A stretch of DNA of 64,000 nucleotides from Lentibacillus sediminis. GTDB lineage: Bacteria > Bacillota > Bacilli > Bacillales > Amphibacillaceae. The translations under genes were made by a program, and so were the position numbers. Positions 58,235 through 64,000 of the stretch are shown piece after piece (position 1 is the stretch's first letter; every line of letters begins with the position of its first letter). The notes under the pieces are model-generated. The model made no database searches and was not told the origin of the DNA. It saw nothing but the letters and a program-made list of their open reading frames with translations. The DNA lies in assembly GCF_002763455.1 (NCBI RefSeq), contig NZ_NIXK01000001.1:62001-126000 (forward strand), read 5' to 3'.

Positions 58235-58718
58235 TCATGCGAAATTGATGCAGTTTTTTTCCGTCGCCAATGAAGTGACAGGGCGAAAGAAGCTGCAAAA
58301 AATGATCTATATTCTGCAAAGAGCGAATGTGCCTTTCGAGGAAAAATATCAGTTTCATTTCTACGGCCCGTACTCCGAGGAATTGACACTAAGGGTGGAA
58401 GAACTGAGCAACCTTGGTTTTATTGATGAAGTGAAAGAGGATAAAAGCAATTATTTTCAATACCGTTATGCCATCACACCGGCAGGCCAGGAGTTCCTGG
58501 AGCAGTTTGCCATCCAGATGCCGGATATTTCCGAACGGGTGGAGACCTTAAACTGCCAGAGTTCGCGTTTTCTGGAGCTGGTGGCAACGATGATGTACTT
58601 CGGAGATCTGGAAAAGCCGGAAGTTGAAGCAAAAATTCATGCCGTCAAGCCGAAACAGAATTACAGTGAAACAGAAATCGCGGAGGGTTGGGAATTCATC
58701 GGGAAAATGACGCAGTAA
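58224..58718 (+). CDS. ywgA: YwgA family protein
   Basis: 164 residues, winged-helix-like. AKLMQFFSVANEVTGRKKLQ and KYQFHFYGPYSEELTLRVEEL match YwgA of Bacilli. No enzymatic motif is known. Start overlaps the ywfO stop by 11 nt, indicating translational coupling; GGGAGAGATAGAAG precedes the ATG. Confidence 0.9.
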   Translation: MLTNHAKLMQFFSVANEVTGRKKLQKMIYILQRANVPFEEKYQFHFYGPYSEELTLRVEELSNLGFIDEVKEDKSNYFQYRYAITPAGQEFLEQFAIQMPDISERVETLNCQSSRFLELVATMMYFGDLEKPEVEAKIHAVKPKQNYSETEIAEGWEFIGKMTQ

Positions 58719-58790
58719 TATCTGTAATGTGAAAACCTTAGGGCACCTGTGCTACAATGAAATACAAAGCACATTGAAGGAGGAACTAAG

Positions 58791-59318
58791 ATGAGTGCAG
58801 ATCAATCTTCCAATAAAAATAAAAATGCCTTTACGATTATAAAAGATGATCCCACCGATGGACATGGCGGCTATGGCGGCGGTGCCGGTGCGATCAGTCT
58901 GGAAAACATGTCCCCTGTTGTTGTCGATCCTAAAGAGGAGAAGGCATATGTTGAGATGGGCGCGATGCATGGCCGCAGCGATATCGAGCGTCGTGTCAAA
59001 TTCATGCCTAGTAAAGATGAGGTGCCCGATGGCAAGCTGTACTGGATTGTCTGGGTCAACGTGGAGCGTGGTGAGAACGGCCCGTTTTACGCCGGCGTGG
59101 CGGGAAGCGAAATCATTGTTGACAAACCAAACAAGCGCGCCTATAAATCCATGCCCCAGCACGTCACGCATATGGAAAAATCACTCAAAGGAAAAGTCAT
59201 CGTTGAGCATATGGACGAGCTTTCCAAAAAGCTGCTAAGAGACTTCCTTGTCGAATTTAATGAGGATATGTGGAAAAATTCCTCTGATGAACTCAAAGAG
59301 GCACTCCCGGAATCATGA
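58791..59318 (+). CDS. ywhD: YwhD family protein
   Basis: 175 residues. The N-terminal part contains a Gly-rich patch (DGHGGYGGGAGAISL, about 23-37), then VVVDPKEEKAYVEMGAMHGR and KLYWIVWVNVERGENGPFYA, as in YwhD. The function is unknown, but presence beside pbpG is conserved. Start after GAAGGAGGAACTAAG. Terminator at 59421. Confidence 0.85.
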   Translation: MSADQSSNKNKNAFTIIKDDPTDGHGGYGGGAGAISLENMSPVVVDPKEEKAYVEMGAMHGRSDIERRVKFMPSKDEVPDGKLYWIVWVNVERGENGPFYAGVAGSEIIVDKPNKRAYKSMPQHVTHMEKSLKGKVIVEHMDELSKKLLRDFLVEFNEDMWKNSSDELKEALPES

Positions 59319-59420
59319 ACATTTTGTGTCTGAACCGTGAATAAATGCTTAAAATCTTGTACTTTGATTTAGAAATTTGTAAAATAGTACTACATGGGCT
59401 GACTCATGTATTACTAGGAC

Positions 59421-59468
59421 AAAAAAGAGGCTGACACACAGCGCGGGGCTGTTGTCAGCTTCTTTTTT
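59421..59468. terminator. Terminator between ywhD and pbpG
   Basis: AAAAAAGAGGCTGACA and TGTCAGCTTCTTTTTT form a 16-bp stem with one G-U pair, symmetric enough to serve both directions. Confidence 0.8.
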
Positions 59469-59491
59469 GTGTGTTGGGGGGGGTGGATGGA

Positions 59492-59719
59492 TTCGGGCGA
59501 ATATGGGCGCGAATCGGGCGACCCATCCGTCAAATCGGGCGAGGTGCACTCAAAGTCGAGCGACCACCCCAGCATAACGGGCCAACTGAACGCCAATTCG
59601 AGCGACCTATCCGGCATATCGGGCGAGCACGCCAAATCGCGCAGGCCGCACGCCAAATCGCGCGACCTACACGCCAATTCGCACAGCCCACACCTCAAGT
59701 CGCGCATCTCGCCACAACC
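59492..59719 (-). repeat. 21-nt repeat array (11 units) at the 3' end of pbpG
   Basis: Units begin at 59492, 59513, 59534, 59555, 59576, 59597, 59618, 59636, 59657, 59678 and 59699: ten steps, nine of 21 nt and one of 18. Cores are ATCGGGCGA, GTCGAGCGA, TTCGAGCGA, ATCGCGCGA. The array ends 4 nt from the pbpG stop at 59724. Same family as 38264 and 55892. Confidence 0.9.
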
Positions 59720-59723
59720 CCAA

Positions 59724-61751
59724 CTAAAAAAACAACTCAAACCAGCGTTCAAATATCCCAAGCCCTCCGCCTTGCTCATCACCCCTCTCCACGTCATGCA
59801 TACTGCAATAGGCGATCGGCTCGTTGCCTTCTTCAAAATACATCACCCGGCTCGAACCGCAGAAAGGGGTGGCGCGCTTGCCGGTGTCGGGATCGACCGG
59901 GACGCCGACCACACCGTCAGGAACATCAAACTTCTCCTGCGGCAGTCCCGCATGTGCTTTTTCCATAAAGCCGGCCCAGATATTCTTAGCAAAAGAAGAG
60001 ACACCTACAGGCAAATCGCGGTTATCGTCATAACCGATCCACACCCCGGTCACAAGGGAAGGGCTGTAGCCAATCATCCAGCTGTCCGATGCGGTGGTTC
60101 CGGATTTTCCTGCATAAATCCGTGTCAGCTGATCGGCGATGGGGGAGCCTGTGACGGGCATATAGCCATTCAGTTCGCGGTCAAATATGCCTGTCAGCAG
60201 ATGGGTTAAAATAAACGCACTTTGCTCATCCAGCACCTGCTGATCCTGCTCCTTTTCCCGCTCAAAAACGGTCTTTCCATTGCGATCGACAATCCGCTCC
60301 ACTGTATATCCTTCCACTTCCCGGCCGCCGTTGGCAAGCATTGCATAGCCTGCGACCATTTCCTCCACCGATACAGTAGCTGTACCTAGAGCCAATGACG
60401 GCACGGCAGGCAATTTACCGGAAAACCCAAACTTCCGGGCCGTCTCCACGAGTTGTTCTGCTCCAAGCGCCATGTTCGTTTTCACCGCATAAACATTATC
60501 CGATAAAGCGATTGCCTGGGCCAGTGTGATGGGCTCGCCCGCATAGTAGCCGTTAAAGTTGCTCGGCTGATAGACCTCACCGTCTGCCAGTTCAAACGTT
60601 GTCGGCTTGCTCATCAGCATCGTCGTCGGAGTATAGCCGTTCTCCAGTGCCGCATAATACAAAAATGGCTTAAACGTGGAGCCTGGCATCCGCTTTGCCT
60701 GGGTGGCGCGGTTGAAGGGACTTTCCCGATAATCGGTTCCGCCTGCCAGCGCCCGGATCGCACCGTTAGTCGGGTCCATCGCCATTACTCCAGCGTCGAT
60801 TTCCCCTGCCGTATGGAGCGTCTGCATTAGCTCTCTCTCCAACGCCTTCTGCCGCTCCACCTGCATTGTCGTATAAATCTCATACCCGCCTGAGCGGATC
60901 TCTTCCGGGTCAAGCTCCAGAATGGCTGCGACTTCATTTAATGCGGCATCCTGCAGGTAAGGGCCAATTTTTTCCTCGTCTTCTTCTTCCTCCCCGGCGT
61001 ATACCAGCTTCATCGCCAGTGCATCCTGGTACTGTGTTTCTGTAATCGCATCTTCCTCATACATCGTGGTTAAAATTTGCGTCTGCCGCTGTTTGGCATT
61101 TTCCGCGTCATTCAATGGTGAGTAATACGATGGGCCTTTGGGGACGGCCGCCAGCATAGCCGACTCGGCCAGGGTCAGATCGCTTGCCGGTTTATCGAAA
61201 AAATAATTGCTGGCCGCTTCAATCCCATATGCACCATGTCCATAGTAAATTGTATTCAGGTAGCCTTCGAGAATCTCATCTTTAGAATAAAACATCTCCA
61301 GCCTTACCGTATAAAAGGCTTCCTTTATTTTCCGGATCCATGTCTTTTCATGGGTCAAATACAGGTTTCGCGCGTATTGCTGGGTCAGTGTACTGGCCCC
61401 TTCTTTGAGTGACATCGAGCGGATATTCTGCAGCACCGCTCCGGCTATCCGCTTAAAATCAAACCCGTTATGCTCAAAAAAATGCTGATCCTCCGTCAGC
61501 AATGTGGCCTCAATCACCTCAGGAGCCATTTCATCCAGACTGATCCATGCGCGATTTTCCAGCCCGCTCTCCACACCAATTACCTCCCCATCTGTGCTGA
61601 GGAGGACGGTGTTTTGCTCAATATCCAATTTTGGCGGACCGAGCAGAAAACTGATAAAATAAATTCCTGCGATAAAACAGAGCGGCAGCAGAAGGAGACC
61701 GATCCCTACTTTTACCATCCGCTTCTTATTCCCAACTATTTTTTTCATCAT
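59724..61751 (-). CDS. pbpG: Penicillin-binding protein 1A/2D type (PbpG)
   Basis: 675 residues, membrane-anchored class A PBP. After a short cytoplasmic stretch comes one membrane helix (about 14-36). The glycosyltransferase domain shows LTEDQHFFEHNGFDFKRIAG (catalytic Glu), GASTLTQQYARNLY and YYGHGAYGIEAASNYFF. The transpeptidase has PGSTFKPFLYY (SxxK), SDN and KSGTT. In B. subtilis PbpG is made in the forespore and helps germ-cell-wall synthesis. ATG 61751 has GGAGCTAATC upstream. It polymerises and crosslinks peptidoglycan. Confidence 0.95.
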   Translation of the reverse strand: MMKKIVGNKKRMVKVGIGLLLLPLCFIAGIYFISFLLGPPKLDIEQNTVLLSTDGEVIGVESGLENRAWISLDEMAPEVIEATLLTEDQHFFEHNGFDFKRIAGAVLQNIRSMSLKEGASTLTQQYARNLYLTHEKTWIRKIKEAFYTVRLEMFYSKDEILEGYLNTIYYGHGAYGIEAASNYFFDKPASDLTLAESAMLAAVPKGPSYYSPLNDAENAKQRQTQILTTMYEEDAITETQYQDALAMKLVYAGEEEEDEEKIGPYLQDAALNEVAAILELDPEEIRSGGYEIYTTMQVERQKALERELMQTLHTAGEIDAGVMAMDPTNGAIRALAGGTDYRESPFNRATQAKRMPGSTFKPFLYYAALENGYTPTTMLMSKPTTFELADGEVYQPSNFNGYYAGEPITLAQAIALSDNVYAVKTNMALGAEQLVETARKFGFSGKLPAVPSLALGTATVSVEEMVAGYAMLANGGREVEGYTVERIVDRNGKTVFEREKEQDQQVLDEQSAFILTHLLTGIFDRELNGYMPVTGSPIADQLTRIYAGKSGTTASDSWMIGYSPSLVTGVWIGYDDNRDLPVGVSSFAKNIWAGFMEKAHAGLPQEKFDVPDGVVGVPVDPDTGKRATPFCGSSRVMYFEEGNEPIAYCSMHDVERGDEQGGGLGIFERWFELFF

Positions 61752-61904
61752 GATTAGCTCCAATTAATAATGTGCATTACTTTCATTATGGGAAAATTTT
61801 TGCTGAAATAAACACATGCAGGAGCCTCCTGCAAAAAAGGGGTAGCGCCAACGCCCTGTTCAACGCTATAATAGAGGAAGAAGCAGGACGGGAGCGGTGC
61901 AACC

Positions 61905-62339
61905 ATGGAGAAAAATGTTAAAGTGGAACTTCGGACAATCATTGATGATAATGGTCAGATGGAATACAACACCCTACGTGAGCCGGGGAAATTTTATCAG
62001 AAGGGCCAAGTGGATGTGATTACGTTTGAGGAAAAAACTGAGGAGGGCACCCAGGCGGTGACCAAAAACTTGATTACGATCCAGCCGGGGAAGGTGAGCA
62101 TTAAGCGTTCCGGCGTGGTGGCGATGACCCAGCAATTCCGCGCGGGTCAAGCGACGGAAAATGTCTATCACCATCCGCATGGTACAATACATATGGAAAC
62201 ACGAACGGAAGATATGTCCTATCAGCCCCTTAGCGAGGCAGCCTCCGGGCATTTGAAATTAACCTATGCTGTGAAGCTGAACGGGGAGGAAGCACGAAAT
62301 CATCAATTGGATCTATTTGTTGAGGAGGAAACAGAATGA
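61905..62339 (+). CDS. ywiB: DUF1934 calycin-like protein YwiB
   Basis: 144 residues, a small beta-barrel of the DUF1934/YwiB family: [37 protein letters not shown] and [10 protein letters not shown]-like ([12 protein letters not shown]) repeats of strands. Next to argS as in B. subtilis. Its stop overlaps the argS start by 4 nt. Start after GGGAGCGGTGCAACC. Confidence 0.9.
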   Translation: MEKNVKVELRTIIDDNGQMEYNTLREPGKFYQKGQVDVITFEEKTEEGTQAVTKNLITIQPGKVSIKRSGVVAMTQQFRAGQATENVYHHPHGTIHMETRTEDMSYQPLSEAASGHLKLTYAVKLNGEEARNHQLDLFVEEETE

Positions 62340-64000
62340 ACGTCTTGGAACAAACGGAAGAAACATTAAAGCAGGAAATCGCTGCAGCGGCGATTCAAGC
62401 AGGCCTGGCATCCGAAGCGGAACTCCCTGCGGTTAATCTGGAAAAACCGAAAGAAAAGGCACATGGGGATTTTGCCACTAACATCGCCATGCAGCTTGCG
62501 AGAATTGCTAAAAAAGCACCTAGAAAAATTGCTGAAGATATTGTGGAACAGCTCGATAAGTCGAAAGCTCAGGTGGAAAAAGTGGAGATTGCGGGACCGG
62601 GCTTCATCAACTTTTTCATGAAACAGGACTTTCTCGAGGAGGTCATTCCTGCGATCCTTGAAGCGGGAGAGACATACGGCCGCACGAACACCGGCAATGG
62701 AGAGCGGGTGCAGGTGGAATTCGTTTCGGTCAACCCGACAGGTGATTTACACGTGGGCCACGCGCGCGGAGCAGCTTTCGGTGATGTACTTTGCAATATG
62801 CTCGAAGCTGCCGGATATGAGGTAGAACGGGAATATTATATCAACGATGCCGGCAATCAGATTGACAACCTTGCCCTGTCGGTGGAAGCACGCTATTTAC
62901 AGGCGCTTGGCCAGGATGCGGAAGTGCCTGAGGATGGCTACCGAGGAGAGGACATCGTGGAGATCGGCAAATCACTGCACAAGGAATATGGCGATAAATG
63001 GCTGCGAGAGCCACAAGCGGACCGCTTGGCATTTTTCAAAGAATACGGGCTGGATTTCGAGCTGGGTAAAATTAAGCAGGATTTGGCGGACTTCGGTGTG
63101 GAGTTTGATAGCTGGTTCTCAGAACGAACACTGTATGACGGCGAGCAAATCAGCGGCGCGCTCCAGACGCTGAAAGACGGCGGCTATATATATGAAGAAG
63201 ACGGTGCCACATGGTTCCGCTCCACGGATTTTGGCGATGACAAGGATCGTGTGCTGATCAAAGGAGACGGAAACTTTACGTACCTGACGCCGGATATTGC
63301 CTATCACAAGAATAAGATGGATCGCGGATTTGATCAGATTATTAATGTGTGGGGCTCTGACCATCACGGGTATATCCCGAGGATGCGTGCAGCCATCCAG
63401 GCGCTCGGCTACCCGGTGGAGAAATTCGATGTGAAGACGATCCAAATGGTTAACCTGTTTGAGCAGGGAGAAAAGCAGAAGATGAGCAAGCGCGCGGGTA
63501 CAGCAGTGGGCTTAAGGGAATTGATGGAGGAAATCGGCATCGACGCCGTCCGCTATTTCTTCGTGGCCCGCTCCAACGACTCGCAGCTTGATTTCGATCT
63601 GGATCTTGCCCGTTCCCAGTCCAATGACAATCCGGTCTTCTATGTGCAGTACGCCCATGCCCGGATTTGCACAATGCTGGAGCTTGCCAAAAGCCGCGGT
63701 TTTGAGACAGAGGGAGATGTGGATGCATCCCTTCTGACAGCAGAAAAGGAAACCGATCTCCTTAAAAAATTAGGCGAATTCCCGCAAGCCGTCGCGGATG
63801 GAGCGGAAAAGCACGCACCTCAGCGCGTAACGAATTACGTGTTTGATCTGGCTTCACTGCTGCACAGCTTTTACAATGCGGAAAAAGTCCTCGACCCGGA
63901 CAATGAGGACTTGACCCGTGCAAGGATCGCCTTGATGAAAGCAGTGCGGATTACGCTTGCCAATGCAATGGGGTTGATTGGTGTGAGGGCGCCGGAGAAG
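62336..64000 (+). CDS. argS: Arginyl-tRNA synthetase, cut at the right edge
   Basis: 555 codons are visible to the window end. Class I signatures: HVGH in [18 protein letters not shown] (about 131-148) and KMSKR in [14 protein letters not shown] (about 383-396). The N-terminal additional domain ([20 protein letters not shown]) and the C-terminal anticodon-binding helical domain are present. B. subtilis ArgS is 556 residues, so only about one residue and the stop should be missing. It charges tRNA-Arg. Translationally coupled to ywiB. Confidence 0.95.
   Translation, partial: MNVLEQTEETLKQEIAAAAIQAGLASEAELPAVNLEKPKEKAHGDFATNIAMQLARIAKKAPRKIAEDIVEQLDKSKAQVEKVEIAGPGFINFFMKQDFLEEVIPAILEAGETYGRTNTGNGERVQVEFVSVNPTGDLHVGHARGAAFGDVLCNMLEAAGYEVEREYYINDAGNQIDNLALSVEARYLQALGQDAEVPEDGYRGEDIVEIGKSLHKEYGDKWLREPQADRLAFFKEYGLDFELGKIKQDLADFGVEFDSWFSERTLYDGEQISGALQTLKDGGYIYEEDGATWFRSTDFGDDKDRVLIKGDGNFTYLTPDIAYHKNKMDRGFDQIINVWGSDHHGYIPRMRAAIQALGYPVEKFDVKTIQMVNLFEQGEKQKMSKRAGTAVGLRELMEEIGIDAVRYFFVARSNDSQLDFDLDLARSQSNDNPVFYVQYAHARICTMLELAKSRGFETEGDVDASLLTAEKETDLLKKLGEFPQAVADGAEKHAPQRVTNYVFDLASLLHSFYNAEKVLDPDNEDLTRARIALMKAVRITLANAMGLIGVRAPEK

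Noticed and set aside
59469-60209. A 246-codon plus-strand frame
   Set aside because: It is composed of the 21-nt array plus antisense of pbpG, whose motifs on the minus strand are unambiguous.
1-64000. tRNA or rRNA genes, insertion sequences, replication origin
   Set aside because: No cloverleaf with CCA-type ends, no rRNA segments, no transposase frames and no DnaA-box cluster were seen by eye.

Overview
The window is a chromosome segment from a spore-forming, probably salt-tolerant member of the Bacillaceae. Three things point there. The right third keeps the Bacillus subtilis gene order ywdI-ywdK-gerQ-hemQ-pta-lipL-ywfO-ywgA-ywhD-pbpG-ywiB-argS. Spore functions are present (gerQ, a dead cwlJ, ku/ligD, pbpG). 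Two BCCT-type compatible-solute carriers suggest osmotic adaptation. The exact genus cannot be fixed from the sequence. No rRNA, tRNA or CRISPR array was seen.

Layout. 1-8.8 kb: end of a probable regulator, a C45-type Ntn hydrolase, a PadR/HAAS-type regulatory pair with three matching palindromes upstream, an orphan phage-type holin, an ATP-grasp protein, an ABC-F antibiotic-resistance-type ATPase behind a long attenuator-like leader, a flavin reductase, a MOSC protein and Maf. 8.8-17.3 kb: RDD protein, two BCCT transporters flanking a methyltransferase and a serine hydrolase that has its own leader peptide and hairpins, then RecQ. 17.5-27.1 kb: antitoxin-like small protein, FAD dehydrogenase, Na+/H+ antiporter, AI-2E family exporter, phosphoglucomutase, a yybP-ykoY manganese riboswitch driving a TerC protein, DUF488 and an Spx paralogue.

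27.1-38.2 kb: divergent CarD-like and MarR genes sharing one perfect operator, a LytTR/ABC exporter operon, chromate transporter, OsmC-like protein, divergent ligD and ku (non-homologous end joining), acyltransferase and epimerase. 38.4-48.3 kb is accessory ground: a YjiH transporter, two cassettes containing CXXC-20-CXXC zinc-ribbon membrane proteins, a DUF2243/CtaG pair, two type I toxin loci (one intact, one broken by a 1-nt deletion), and stretches of decayed sequence. 48.3-64 kb: AarF-type kinase with a phasin-like partner, then the conserved ywdI-argS backbone, interrupted by a decayed cwlJ and an array of seven 52-bp tandem repeats.

The intergenic DNA is unusually structured. Arrays of 21-nt repeats abut the stop codons of three leftward genes (yjiH-like, lipL, pbpG). 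A palindromic interspersed element occurs three times. Several genes are preceded by leader peptides or hairpins that look like attenuators. These, rather than a single new operon, are the parts most worth following up.
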